From NCBI GenBank assembly GCA_963813635.1, contig CAWEZO010000002.1, forward strand, positions 620,001 through 684,000: DNA of 64,000 bases. The letters are read 5' to 3'. The notes under the pieces are model-generated. The model saw nothing but the letters and a program-made list of their open reading frames with translations, was not told the origin of the DNA and ran no database searches. Positions 48,439-57,521 of this stretch are shown here, in pieces. This DNA comes from JBBRZM01 sp963813635. Its GTDB lineage: Bacteria; Actinomycetota; Acidimicrobiia; IMCC26256; JBBRZM01. The position numbers and the translations under genes were made by a program. The number at the start of each line of letters is the position of its first letter. Within the stretch, counting starts at the first letter, position 1.

Positions 48439-49380
48439 TCACGCCCCCTGAAACACGCGGCGCAACGCGGCGACGACTTGCTCGAACAGATGCTCGGCGG
48501 GCTCGAGTATCTGTTGTAACCCGAAAAAGCCGTGGAACACGCCCGGATACTCGGTGTGCTCGACCGCGACGCCCGCGTCGCGCAGGCGCGCCGCATACGC
48601 GTTGCCCTGATCGCGCAACGGATCGTACTCCGCGGTGACGACCAGCGCGGGAGCGACTCCCGCGAGGTCGGCCGCGCGCGCAGGTGAGACCCGCCAGTCG
48701 TCGCCGTCGGCCGCGTCATTGAGGTATTGGCGAAAGAACCAGCGCATGCGTTCGGTCTCGAGAAGGTAGCCACTCGCGTTCTCGATCATCGAAGGACTCG
48801 TGAACTCCTCGTCGACAACGGGATACAGCAACACCTGCAAGGCAAGGTCGGGGTGCCCGACGTCTCGCGCCATCAACGCGATCGCGGCCGCGAGATTGCC
48901 CCCGGCACTGTCGCCCATGACGGCGACGCGCCTGGGGTCGCCGCCCAGCTCCGCAGCGTGGCCCGAGACCCATTTCGTGGCCGTCCACGCGTCATCGAAC
49001 GCGGCGGGAAACCGGTGCTCGGGCGCCAACCGGTAATCGACCGCTACGACGATCGCTTCGGCGCGGTTGGCGACGGGCCGCAGGATGCTGTCGTAGTCGC
49101 CGATGCTGCCGAGCACCCACCCGCCGCCGTGCAGGTAGACGATGACCGGCAACGAGGGCTCGTCGCTCGGGCGGTAGACGCGGATCGCGATGTCACCGCC
49201 GGTACCGGGGATGGTGCGGTCTTCAACGTGGTGTATCGACCCCGGCGTGGGGGCGCCGAGCACGGTGAGGAACATGGCCCACTGGACGCGCAGCTCGTCC
49301 ACCAATGGGTCGGGATCTTGCAGGCCATTGACGGCGGCGGTGAGGTCGATGATGTGCTTGGCCTCGGGGTGCAACGGCAT
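48439..49380 (-). CDS. Alpha/beta hydrolase of the hormone-sensitive-lipase family
   Basis: 313 residues. The oxyanion motif is YLHGGGWVLGSIGDYD, the family signature VDYRLAPEHRFPAAFDDAW, the nucleophile VMGDSAGGNLAAAI, the acid VVTAEYDPLRDQGN and the histidine YPGVFHGFFGL. The ATG overlaps the rdgB stop as TAATG, so translation is coupled although the functions are unrelated. An ester hydrolase; the substrate is unknown. It is a paralogue in family, not in close sequence, of the gene at 24827-25765. Confidence 0.9.
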   Translation of the reverse strand: MPLHPEAKHIIDLTAAVNGLQDPDPLVDELRVQWAMFLTVLGAPTPGSIHHVEDRTIPGTGGDIAIRVYRPSDEPSLPVIVYLHGGGWVLGSIGDYDSILRPVANRAEAIVVAVDYRLAPEHRFPAAFDDAWTATKWVSGHAAELGGDPRRVAVMGDSAGGNLAAAIALMARDVGHPDLALQVLLYPVVDEEFTSPSMIENASGYLLETERMRWFFRQYLNDAADGDDWRVSPARAADLAGVAPALVVTAEYDPLRDQGNAYAARLRDAGVAVEHTEYPGVFHGFFGLQQILEPAEHLFEQVVAALRRVFQGA

Positions 49381-49990
49381 TACGCCCGCTCCGCTTCGAG
49401 CACTGCTTGCACGCCGCTCGCGAGAGTGCGGAACGCGCGCCGCGGTGCGAGAGCGCGTGCTTCTCCGACGGGGCCATCTCGGCGAAGGTACGGCCGTCGC
49501 CCTCGAGCGGCACGAACACGGGGTCGTACCCAAAGCCCTTCTCCCCGCGGGGCGCGTCGGTGATCACGCCCTCGACCGTGCCGAGCGCGGCGACCTCGCG
49601 GCCGTCGGGCCACCGGGCGATCGCGACGGTCGAGAACCGCGTGGCCCGGCGTTCGAGCGGCAGGCCTGCGAGCTCGCGCAGGAGCTTGGCGACATTGTCG
49701 GCGTAGGTTGCCGAGTCGCCCGCGTAGCGCGCGGAGCGGACGCCCGGCCGGCCGTCGAGGGCCTCGACTTCGAGACCGGTGTCGTCGGCGATTGCCGGCT
49801 GCTGCACGGCTGCACACAGGGCGACAGCCTTCAACCGCGCGTTGTCTTCGAGCGTGGCGCCGTTCTCATCAACCTCGTCGACGTCATCGGGCCGTGGAGC
49901 GAGCTCGACATCGGTCTGCGCTTCGCGCAGCACGTCGGTGATCTCGCGCGCCTTGTCGGGGTTGGCGCTCGCCAGGACGAAGCGCGTCAC
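49380..49990 (-). CDS. rdgB: XTP/dITP diphosphatase (RdgB/HAM1), one frameshift
   Basis: House-cleaning enzyme that hydrolyses non-canonical purine triphosphates such as XTP and dITP. It has MTRFVLASANPDKAREITDV at the start, the substrate motif AIADDTGLEVEALDGRPGV with RSARYAG, and GEKGFGYDPVFVP. The frame changes near 49435, so the conserved end SHRGAAFRTLASGVQAVLEA is split. Corrected length is about 203 residues. The ATG overlaps the rph stop by four bases (ATGA); rph-rdgB coupling is common. Confidence 0.92.
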
Positions 49991-50730
49991 GAGCGACGCG
50001 GCTCGGGCGAGTCGGCCAGCGTGCGCCGCTGCATGTCGAAGATCTCGCCGATGCCCTTCTCTGCCAGCGCGAGCAGGGAGTCGAGCTCGCCGCGTGAGAA
50101 CGGCGTGCCTTCGGCCGTTCCTTGCACTTCCACGAAGCCGCCCGATCCGGTCATCACGACGTTCATGTCGACGTCGGCGTGGACGTCTTCGGAATAGTCG
50201 AGATCAAGGTGCGCCAGCGCGTCGACAATGCCGACGGAGATCGCGCCACATTGATCGGTCATCGGATGCGCGGGGAGGGTGCGTGCCGCGACGAGGCGTG
50301 TGCACGCGTCGTGCAACGCGACGTAACCCCCGCAGATCGACGCGGTGCGGGTGCCGCCGTCGGCCTGGAGCACGTCACAGTCGACCGTGATCTGGACCTC
50401 GCTCATCATGGTGAGATCGGTGACAGCACGCAGCGAACGACCGATCAGCCGTTGGATCTCCTGCGTGCGCCCCGACTGCTTGCCCTTGGCCGCTTCGCGT
50501 CCGGCTCGTTCGGCGGTCGATCCCGGAAGCATCGAGTACTCCGCAGTCACCCAGCCCTTCCCGCTGCCGCGCAACCACGGCGGGATGCGTTCCTCCAGCG
50601 ACGCCGTGCACAGCACGCGGGTGCGGCCGAAGTCGACCAGCACCGACCCGGCAGCGAACTCCGTGAAATCGCGGGTGAACAGCACCGGTCGAAGCTCGTC
50701 GGGCTCACGCCCGTCCTTGCGGATCCCCAT
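49987..50730 (-). CDS. rph: Ribonuclease PH
   Basis: Phosphate-dependent 3'-exonuclease that trims tRNA precursors. 247 residues, complete. Landmarks are MGIRKDGREPDELRPVLFTR, VLCTASLEERIPPWLRGSG, the SGRTQEIQRLIGRSLRAVTD block, and the phosphate-binding segment DCDVLQADGGTRTASICGG. It overlaps rdgB by four bases and is nine bases from the MBL-fold gene upstream. Confidence 0.96.
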   Translation of the reverse strand: MGIRKDGREPDELRPVLFTRDFTEFAAGSVLVDFGRTRVLCTASLEERIPPWLRGSGKGWVTAEYSMLPGSTAERAGREAAKGKQSGRTQEIQRLIGRSLRAVTDLTMMSEVQITVDCDVLQADGGTRTASICGGYVALHDACTRLVAARTLPAHPMTDQCGAISVGIVDALAHLDLDYSEDVHADVDMNVVMTGSGGFVEVQGTAEGTPFSRGELDSLLALAEKGIGEIFDMQRRTLADSPEPRRS

Positions 50731-50738
50731 GCTGCTCC

Positions 50739-51467
50739 TCAGACTCGAGTTACGAGATGCGGCGCGGCGAGCGTCACCGACTCGCCGAACGCCTCCGATC
50801 CTTCCTCGACGGTGATGACGGGGTCGAGCCGTGGCCAGAGATGTGTGAGCATCAAGCGGCGCGCGCCCGCCTCACGGGCGGCCGCGCCGGCCTCGTGGGC
50901 CGAGAGGTGCAGCGGCGAGGCCTTCGTCGCGTGCTGGTAGGTGGCTTCCGAGACCACGAGGTCGGCTTTGCGGTCGAAGGCGCCGACGGTCCAGTTCGGG
51001 CCGGTGTCGGCGGTGTAGAGCAGGCGCTTGTCGTCGCCGGTCATCTCGACTGCATACGTGGGCGGCGGGTGATCCGTGCGCGCGAAGCGCAGCGCGAGAT
51101 CGCCGATCGTCACACGGTCGTTGTCGCCGATGACGTTCCACTCGAAGGTGGCCCCCCAGTCGCCGACGAGCGCGCCGAGTCGGGTTTCGAGGCCTTCGGG
51201 CGCGAACACGGGTAAGCCGCCGCGGTGCAGGCCGTAACGCATGAGGACGTGCAAGCCGTAGATATCGACGCAGTGATCGGGGTGCTCGTGGGTGAGCACA
51301 ACGGCGGTGAGATCTTCGATGGGAAGATGCTGTTGCAGGTTGGGGAACGTCCCGTTGCCGCAGTCCAGCCAGATCGTGCTGCCGCCGGCGCGCACCAGAT
51401 AGCCGCTGCACGCACCGCCGGCCGGCGCGCCGTATGAGCCCGAGCAGCCGAGCACGGTGAGGTCCAT
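50739..51467 (-). CDS. Metallo-beta-lactamase-fold hydrolase (RNase Z / cyclic-nucleotide phosphodiesterase-like)
   Basis: 242 residues. The metal-binding motif is LTHEHPDHCVDIYGL, followed by later ligands in ARTDHPPPTYAVEM, LLYTADTGPNW and MLTHLWPR. It starts MDLTVLGCSGSYGAPAGGAC, the usual N-terminus of this subgroup. In mycobacteria the corresponding gene sits between murI and rph, exactly as here; that protein has been linked to cyclic AMP breakdown. For this organism the substrate is inferred only. Confidence 0.88.
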   Translation of the reverse strand: MDLTVLGCSGSYGAPAGGACSGYLVRAGGSTIWLDCGNGTFPNLQQHLPIEDLTAVVLTHEHPDHCVDIYGLHVLMRYGLHRGGLPVFAPEGLETRLGALVGDWGATFEWNVIGDNDRVTIGDLALRFARTDHPPPTYAVEMTGDDKRLLYTADTGPNWTVGAFDRKADLVVSEATYQHATKASPLHLSAHEAGAAAREAGARRLMLTHLWPRLDPVITVEEGSEAFGESVTLAAPHLVTRV

Positions 51468-51474
51468 CAGCGCG

Positions 51475-52296
51475 TCACCATCGCCACTCCGTCACCATCT
51501 CGGCCTCGGGACCGAGGAAACGGACGCCGAGCGTGCGGAACGTGTCGCGGTCGCCGCTCGTGAGAAACGTGTGGGCGGGCAACGCGGCGCGGTCGGGCCC
51601 GGCCGGGAGCACCCCGGGCCGGAGCATCGCCCGGACCGCGAACGCGGTCTCGTCCGCACTCGACACCAACACCACGTCTCGGCCCATGACGTCACTGATG
51701 GTACGGGCGAGCAGGGGGTAATGGGTGCAGCCCAGCACCAGGGTGTCGACACGCGCTTCGTGGAGTGGTGCGAGGAGCCGCTCTGCGAGCACGTGCACCT
51801 GATCGGAGTCGATGTCGCCCGACTCCACGAACTCGACGAATCCGGGACACGCCGCACACGTGAGCTCCAGGCCGGCGTCGAGCTCGTGCGCGACTCTCTG
51901 GTACGCGCCCGAGGCGATCGTGCCGACGGTGCCCACGACACCGACTCGTCCTGACCGCGTGACCTTCGCCGCCGCGCGCACGCCCGGCTCGATCACGCCG
52001 ATCACCGGCACGTCGAGGTGCGCGCGCAGCACCTCGAGGGCCGCTGCCGTCGCGCTGTTGCACGCGACCACCAGCATCTTGACGTCGTAACGGTCCACCA
52101 GGACGTCCGCGATCTCGACCGAGTACTTGAGGACGTCGTCCGGGGGCTTGGAGCCGTACGGGAAACGACCGGTGTCACCGAAATACACGACGGGCTCCTC
52201 CGGGAGGAGATCGAACAGCGCGCGCAGCACGGTGAGGCCACCGAGCCCGGAATCGAACACACCGATCGGCCGCGCCGCTGCGCCGGGCGCCGTCAT
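51475..52296 (-). CDS. murI: Glutamate racemase
   Basis: Makes D-glutamate for peptidoglycan. The start at 52296 gives MTAPGAAARPIGVFDSGLGG; FDSGLGG holds the conserved aspartate. The two catalytic cysteines are in VVACNSATAAALE and VLGCTHYPLLA. 273 residues, complete. The ATG overlaps the Sua5 gene stop by four bases (ATGA), and the MBL gene follows after seven bases. Confidence 0.95.
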   Translation of the reverse strand: MTAPGAAARPIGVFDSGLGGLTVLRALFDLLPEEPVVYFGDTGRFPYGSKPPDDVLKYSVEIADVLVDRYDVKMLVVACNSATAAALEVLRAHLDVPVIGVIEPGVRAAAKVTRSGRVGVVGTVGTIASGAYQRVAHELDAGLELTCAACPGFVEFVESGDIDSDQVHVLAERLLAPLHEARVDTLVLGCTHYPLLARTISDVMGRDVVLVSSADETAFAVRAMLRPGVLPAGPDRAALPAHTFLTSGDRDTFRTLGVRFLGPEAEMVTEWRW

Positions 52297-53296
52297 TGCT
52301 CCGACGCACCGGTCGCGGCGCGTCGGAGCCGGTCGACGACCGCGGCGCCGATACCCACTGCGGACGGCGCCACCGCGAGCAAGACGTCGAGCGTTCTCGC
52401 ATCGGCCTCCCGGAAACGCGCGTACAACACGCGCGCGTACTCGCCTGCGTCCGCCGGCGCGTCGAGCACGACCACAGCCGCCGGAAGCTCGACGGGCGGC
52501 TTCTCTGCCAGCACGCCAACCCGAAGACCGGCAGCGAGGTGCGCGGCCGCCGCGAGACGACTTCGCTCGCGTCGACGACCTCGACGCGAGTATCCGGCGT
52601 GTAGTGCATGGCCAGCGTGCCGGGCGCCGTGCCCGCGGCCTCATCGGCGGACGCAACGGCAATCGGGTGGGCGACAATCGCTTCGAGACGCTCGCGTGGC
52701 ACACCGCCTTCGCGCAGGATCACCGATTCGGCCCTCGAACAGTCGACGATCGTGGATTCGAGACCCAACGCGCACGGACCGCCGTCGAGAATCATGTCAA
52801 CATCGTCGCCGAGGTCGTTGCGCACGTGTTCGGCCGTGGTCGGGCTCACACGACCGAACCGGTTCGCCGACGGTGCCGCGATTGCGCCGCCGAACGCCCG
52901 CAGAAGCGCGAGCGCCACGGGCTGGTCGGGCACGCGCATTCCCACGGTGTCGCGACCGCCGGTGACCTCCTTGCGGACGCGGTCGGCTCGACGGCGCAAC
53001 ACCACCGTCAGCGGGCCGGGCCAGCACGCCGCGACCAGCAGCCGCGCCTCGTCAGGCACGTCGATGGCCCACTCGTCGAGCGAATCGGGATCGCCGAGGT
53101 GCACGATCACCGGATGAGTCCTGGGGCGCCGCTTCACCTCGAACAGCCGCCGCAACGCGAGGGGGTTCGCGGCGTCGGCGCCGAGGCCGTAGACCGTCTC
53201 GGTCGGGAACGCTACGAGCCCGCCGGCGCGCAGCACGGTCGCAGCGCGTTCGATCTCGCCATCATCGACGGCCACGCCGTCGGGTCGCGTCACCAC
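52293..53296 (-). CDS. L-threonylcarbamoyladenylate synthase (Sua5 type), one frameshift
   Basis: Makes threonylcarbamoyl-AMP, the precursor of t6A37 in tRNAs reading ANN codons. The YrdC domain shows GGLVAFPTETVYGLGADAAN, FEVKRRPRTHPVIVHL, and later IAAPSANRFGRVSPTTAEHV and LESTIVDCS. A C-terminal Sua5 domain follows: GTLAMHYTPDTRVEVV and, after a frame change near 52525, VVVLDAPADAGEYARVLYAR. The SPGxxxxHYxP linker is present as APGTLAMHYTP. Corrected length is about 333 residues. It lies between cysM and murI. Confidence 0.92.
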
Positions 53297-53311
53297 AAAG
53301 AACGCCGCCCG

Positions 53312-54250
53312 CTACCAGTAATTGATGCGGGTGGCGCGTTCCTCGACGACATCGAGGTCGTCGGTCCACGCGCCGGACGACAGGTACTTCCAGCCCGCAT
53401 CGGGGAGCAGTGTGACGACAGTGCCCGACTCCATCGTCTCGGCCATCTTGGTCGCACCGGCAATCGCCGCGCCCGACGAGATGCCGGCGAACACACCGCA
53501 GTCGCGCAGCAGCCGCCGCAGCCATTCGATCGACTCCCGCGGCCGCACGATCATCTTCCGGTCGAGCAACGCGCCGTCGAAGATCGACGGCACGAACCCG
53601 TCAGCGAGGTTGCGCAAGCCCTGCACGAGCTCGCCCGACGGCGGCTCGACTGCGACGACCTGCACACCGGGCTTGTGCTCCTTGAGGTAGCGGCCGGCGC
53701 CCATGAGCGTGCCGCTCGTACCGAGGCCGGCGACGAACACGTCGATCTCCGGGCATTCACGCAGGATCTCGGGCCCGGTGCCTTCGTAATGCGCGAGCGG
53801 GTTGGCGGGGTTGCCGTACTGAAACAGCATCACGAGCGTCGGGTCGTCGGCCGAGAGCTTCTCCGCGAGGCGGATCGCCCCGTTGCTGCCTTCGTCGCCG
53901 GGTGAGGGCGTGACGTCGGCACCGAAGATCTCGAGCAGCTGCCGTCGCTCGATCGACACGTTCTCGGGCATCACCACGCGCAGGCCGTACCCGCGGAGGC
54001 CCACGACCATCGCCAGCCCGATCCCGGTGTTTCCCGAGGACGGCTCGAGGATCGTGTCGCCGGGGTGCAGCAGGCCGTCGGCCTCGGCCAGCTCGACCAT
54101 CTTCAACGCGATGCGGTCTTTCGACGAGCCGCCCGGGTTCTGGCCTTCGAGCTTGGCGTAGATCTTGACCGCGGGATTGGGTGACAGCGCGTGCACGCCG
54201 ACGAGCGGCGTGTCGCCGATCAGTCCAAGGATGCTCTCGTGACGGGCCAT
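53312..54250 (-). CDS. cysM: Cysteine synthase of the CysM type (O-phosphoserine/CysO-dependent, by context)
   Basis: PLP enzyme, 312 residues. The PLP lysine is in NPGGSSKDRIALKM, the substrate loop ILEPSSGNTGIGLAMV, the phosphate loop GLGTSGTLMGAGRYL, and the C-terminal GISSGAAIAGATK. In mycobacteria CysM takes O-phosphoserine and the thiocarboxylate of the carrier protein CysO. Here cysO is 23 bases upstream and mec just beyond, so the same CysO-dependent route is very likely. Substrate specificity residues cannot be proven by reading. Confidence 0.93.
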   Translation of the reverse strand: MARHESILGLIGDTPLVGVHALSPNPAVKIYAKLEGQNPGGSSKDRIALKMVELAEADGLLHPGDTILEPSSGNTGIGLAMVVGLRGYGLRVVMPENVSIERRQLLEIFGADVTPSPGDEGSNGAIRLAEKLSADDPTLVMLFQYGNPANPLAHYEGTGPEILRECPEIDVFVAGLGTSGTLMGAGRYLKEHKPGVQVVAVEPPSGELVQGLRNLADGFVPSIFDGALLDRKMIVRPRESIEWLRRLLRDCGVFAGISSGAAIAGATKMAETMESGTVVTLLPDAGWKYLSSGAWTDDLDVVEERATRINYW

Positions 54251-54273
54251 GTGCCGGCGCGCTCGCCGCGCAC

Positions 54274-54549
54274 TCAGCCGCCGGCGACGGCGGGCAGGAT
54301 GGAGACGACGTCGCCGTCGCTCAGCTTCGTGTCGAGCTGATCGAGATACCGGATGTCGTCGTCGTTGCGGTACACGTTCACAAACTTGTGCAGCGTGCCG
54401 TCGCCGTCGACGACCTGACCCTCGAGCCCCGGATACCGGGTGGTGAGGTCGGCGAGTACGTCACCCACAGTTGCGCCTTCGGCCGTCACCGACGCCTCGC
54501 CATCCGTATGGGTGCGCAGCAACGTGGGCAGACGAACTTCGACCGACAC
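54274..54549 (-). CDS. cysO: CysO, ThiS/MoaD-family sulfur-carrier protein
   Basis: 91 residues with a ubiquitin-like fold and the obligatory C-terminal Gly-Gly (VVSILPAVAGG). It carries sulfur as a C-terminal thiocarboxylate, accepts the amino acid in the CysM reaction to give a CysO-cysteine adduct, and is cut free by the Mec protease. Complete, starting MSVEVRLPTLLRTHTDGEAS. The sulfurylation enzyme (MoeB-type) is not in the window. Confidence 0.93.
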   Translation of the reverse strand: MSVEVRLPTLLRTHTDGEASVTAEGATVGDVLADLTTRYPGLEGQVVDGDGTLHKFVNVYRNDDDIRYLDQLDTKLSDGDVVSILPAVAGG

Positions 54550-54589
54550 AGCGGACCTTCCGGTAAGACGACGATTTCAGCTTACAAGC

Positions 54590-54606
54590 CCGACCTCAGA
54601 GGTCGG
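54590..54606. promoter_or_regulatory. Perfect palindrome CCGACCTC-A-GAGGTCGG upstream of cysO
   Basis: An eight-base inverted repeat with a one-base centre (or seven with a CAG loop), 41 bases before the cysO ATG. It could be an operator or part of a leader hairpin. It is followed, on the minus strand, by GCTTGT. Confidence 0.5.
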
Positions 54607-54611
54607 CATTC

Positions 54612-54696
54612 CGTTTCACTCGAGGAATCCCGTCCCCGACTTTTCGTTTACTCGAGGAATTACCCCGCTATTTGCTGAGAATGCCTCGAGTAAACG
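54612..54696 (-). promoter_or_regulatory. Three matching hairpin arms between mec and cysO (possible alternative structures)
   Basis: Reading the minus strand: arm 1 CGTTTACTCGAGG (54684-54696), arm 2 CCTCGAGTAAACG (54645-54657), arm 3 CCTCGAGTGAAACG (54612-54625). Arm 1 pairs perfectly with arm 2 and, with one bulge, also with arm 3. The first pairing is followed by AAAAG rather than a U run, so it is not a classical terminator. Two exclusive foldings would be possible in the mRNA leader of cysO. Confidence 0.55.
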
Positions 54697-54703
54697 ATCG
54701 GCT

Positions 54704-55144
54704 CTACGGGTCGGGGACGGCGATGGCGACTTCTGCGATCTCGCCGTCGCGGATGCGGTAGGCGCGCATGAGCGGGGTCTCGTCCTTGAGGCTGACGAGC
54801 GCGTAGATCCAGCCCGGCTCCATCGCCTGGCGCACGTCGGTGGCCGACGGGTAGGCCTCGGTGTGCGTGTGGGAGTGCCAGACGCCGACGAGCCCTCCCC
54901 CATCGGCTTCGGCGGCGCGCATCGCCTTGATGAGATCGCGCGAGTCGACCGTGTAGGTGCGCGTCGACTCGTCGGCGTTGCGGCACGGGTACACGGCCGT
55001 CACCTCGCCCGTCGGCTCGCCGTCGCCGGCGACCGGCCCGCCGAAGAGCCCGCACGCCTCTTCCGGAAAGCCCTCGTGGCTATGCGCGACGATCTGGTCG
55101 TACTGCTCGCGCGTGAGTCGCAAGGTGGGTGTTGCAGAGCTCAT
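54704..55144 (-). CDS. mec: Mec, JAMM-type metalloprotease that releases cysteine from CysO
   Basis: About 146 residues from the ATG at 55144. The JAMM/MPN+ zinc motif is complete: glutamate in FPEEACGLFGG, then VGVWHSHTHTEAYPSATD (HxH with the S-x-x-D). It cleaves cysteine from the CysO-Cys conjugate. The gene lies eight bases after the molybdenum hydroxylase stop, and 154 bases before cysO; that gap holds the hairpin arms. The order mec-cysO-cysM is the mycobacterial one. Confidence 0.92.
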   Translation of the reverse strand: MSSATPTLRLTREQYDQIVAHSHEGFPEEACGLFGGPVAGDGEPTGEVTAVYPCRNADESTRTYTVDSRDLIKAMRAAEADGGGLVGVWHSHTHTEAYPSATDVRQAMEPGWIYALVSLKDETPLMRAYRIRDGEIAEVAIAVPDP

Positions 55145-55152
55145 CGGCGCGC

Positions 55153-57453
55153 TCAGCCCGACTCCGCGGCGTCCTGGATCGAGCGCCACACCTTCTCTGG
55201 AGTGAGCGGCATGTCGACGTGGCGCACGCCGTACACCGACAATGCGTCGATCACCGCGTTCTGCACGGCAGGCGTCGATCCGATGGTGCCGGCCTCCCCC
55301 ACGCCCTTCGCCCCGAGCGGGTTGAGTGGCGTGGGCGTCTCGGTGGTGCCGACCGTGAAGCTCGGCAACTCGGCTGCGCTCGGCACCGCGTAGTCGAGCA
55401 GCGTGGTGGTGAGCGGGTTGCCGTCGTCGTCATACACCACGCCTTCGAACAGCGCTTGCGCCGCACCTTGCGCGATCCCGCCGTGTTGCTGGCCCTGAAA
55501 CAGCATCGGGTTGAGCACCCGACCCGCGTCGTCGACGCCGATATGACGGATGAGCTCCACCTTGCCGGTCTCGGTGTCGAGCTCGACCACGGCAATGTGC
55601 GCGCCGAACGGGAAGCTCGACGACCCCTGGTCGAAGTCGAGCGCGTGAGCGAGGCCGGGCTCCATGCCCTCGGGCAGCTTCGCGGGATCGGTCGCCGCAA
55701 GGGCCAGCTCGCCCCAACTGAACGCGCGCGCCGGCACGCCCGCGACGCCGACCGTGCCGCCGTGCACCACGATGTCGTCGGCGCTCGCTTCGAGCAGGTG
55801 CGCGGCGAGCTCTTTCGCCTTCTCGAGCACACCTTCACTTGCGCGGTACAGCGCGCTGCCACCGATCTGCAACGACCGGGAACCGCCGGTGCCGCTCCCC
55901 CGTGCGACGAGCGCGGTATCGGATTGCACGAGGCGCACCGACTCCATCGGCACGCCGAGCCGGTCGGAGATGATCATCGCGAACGCGGTCTCGTGACCCT
56001 GGCCGTGCGCGGACGTGCCGACCGTCGCGGTAACGCTGCCGTCCGTTTCGATCTCGACCTTGCCGTACTCCTGGAACTGACCACCCGCGGTGATCTCGAC
56101 GTAGCACGACACACCGATACCAAGCTGCTTCACGTCGCCGCGCGCTCGACGCTCGGCCTGGTCGGCACGGAGTTGGTCGTAGTCGGCCAGTCGCACGGCT
56201 TCGTCGAGCGCCTTCGCGTACTCGCCGACGTCGTACGTCGCGCCGGTAAGCGTCTTGATCGGAAAGACCTCGGGCGGGATGAAGTTGCGCCGCCGAATCT
56301 CGACCGGATCGATGTCGAGCTCGTCGGCGGCCATGTCGACGATGCGTTCGAGCAACGCGGCCGCTTCAGGGCGGCCCGCGCCCCGGTACGCACCTGTGGG
56401 CACGGTGTTGGTCATTGCGCTGATCGCGTTGAACTCGATCTTGGGAATCAGGTAGACGCCTTGACCCATCACGCGCGTGAGGAACGGCAGGAACGCGCCG
56501 ATGCCCGGATACGCGCCGGCGTCCTGCACCACTCGGGCGCGCAGGCCGGTGAACGTGCCGTCGCGGCGCAGGCCGAGCTCGACGTGTTGCACCTGACCGC
56601 GCCCGTGCACGAGGGCGAGCATGTTCTCCGACCGCGTCTCGGCCCACTTGACCGGGCGGGCGAGGTCGCGCGCGAGCCGCGCCGTGATCACGAACTCGGG
56701 ATACAGCCCGGCCTTCGCGCCGAAGCCACCGCCCACGGTGACCGCGCGCACCCGAATCGCGTCGGGCGCCATGCCGAGCAGCGGCGCAATGTCGTCGCGT
56801 ACGCCGAACGGCCCCTGCGTCGGCACCGTGAGCGTGAGGCCGCCGCCCTCGGCATCGGGCTCGGCGAGGATGCCGTTGGGCTCCATCGGCACCGGCGCAA
56901 GCCGCTGGTTGACGAAGCGGCCGCGCACCACGACCTCGGCCTCGTCGAGGACCGTGGGATCCTCGCCGAACGCGAACTCGATCGCGACGTTGCTGCCGTG
57001 CTCGGGATGGAGCACGGCAGCGCCGTCGGCAAGGGCGGCTTCGGGATCGACGATCGTCGGCAGCGGGTCATAGTCGACGACCACGAGCTCGGCCGCGTCG
57101 ACGGCCTGCGCGCGCGTCTCGGCAACGACGGCCACGACCATGTCGCCGACGAAGCGAACGACATCGTGCGCCAGGGCCGGGCGCGTGAGCGTCGGCGGCA
57201 GCATCGAGAAGCCGAGCACCGGCGGGAGGTCGAGATCCGCCGCGGTGTACGCGCCCACGACGCCGGGCATCGTCGCGGCCTCCGACGTGTCGATCGATTC
57301 GATCCGCGCGTGCGCGATGGTGGACCGGACGAAGACGACGTGGAGGAGACCGTCGACTTTGAGGTCGTCGAAGTACTGCGCCTCGCCCAGCAGCACGGCC
57401 GGGTCTTCGACGCGCCGCACCGGGTTGCCGAGGATCGATCCCGAAGTTGCCAC
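55153..57453 (-). CDS. Molybdenum hydroxylase large subunit (CoxL form II / xanthine dehydrogenase family)
   Basis: Molybdopterin-binding large subunit, 766 residues from the GTG at 57453 (VATSGSILGNPVRRVEDPAV); an ATG at 57486 is also possible. The active-site loop is PTGAYRGAGRPEA, the form II signature, and not the AYRCSFR of true carbon monoxide dehydrogenase. Other marks are VTVGGGFGAKAGLYPEF, GTSAHGQGHETAFA and the catalytic glutamate in AKGVGEAGTIGS. The medium (FAD) and small (2Fe-2S) subunit genes that normally accompany it are not next to it. It heads the long minus-strand train; the substrate is unknown. Confidence 0.88.
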   Translation of the reverse strand: MATSGSILGNPVRRVEDPAVLLGEAQYFDDLKVDGLLHVVFVRSTIAHARIESIDTSEAATMPGVVGAYTAADLDLPPVLGFSMLPPTLTRPALAHDVVRFVGDMVVAVVAETRAQAVDAAELVVVDYDPLPTIVDPEAALADGAAVLHPEHGSNVAIEFAFGEDPTVLDEAEVVVRGRFVNQRLAPVPMEPNGILAEPDAEGGGLTLTVPTQGPFGVRDDIAPLLGMAPDAIRVRAVTVGGGFGAKAGLYPEFVITARLARDLARPVKWAETRSENMLALVHGRGQVQHVELGLRRDGTFTGLRARVVQDAGAYPGIGAFLPFLTRVMGQGVYLIPKIEFNAISAMTNTVPTGAYRGAGRPEAAALLERIVDMAADELDIDPVEIRRRNFIPPEVFPIKTLTGATYDVGEYAKALDEAVRLADYDQLRADQAERRARGDVKQLGIGVSCYVEITAGGQFQEYGKVEIETDGSVTATVGTSAHGQGHETAFAMIISDRLGVPMESVRLVQSDTALVARGSGTGGSRSLQIGGSALYRASEGVLEKAKELAAHLLEASADDIVVHGGTVGVAGVPARAFSWGELALAATDPAKLPEGMEPGLAHALDFDQGSSSFPFGAHIAVVELDTETGKVELIRHIGVDDAGRVLNPMLFQGQQHGGIAQGAAQALFEGVVYDDDGNPLTTTLLDYAVPSAAELPSFTVGTTETPTPLNPLGAKGVGEAGTIGSTPAVQNAVIDALSVYGVRHVDMPLTPEKVWRSIQDAAESG

Positions 57454-57521
57454 GAGTGCGGACTCTACCGGGGGCCTGTCAACCATCGGGCGAACGCAAG
57501 TCGGCCGCTACGATCCTCGCC

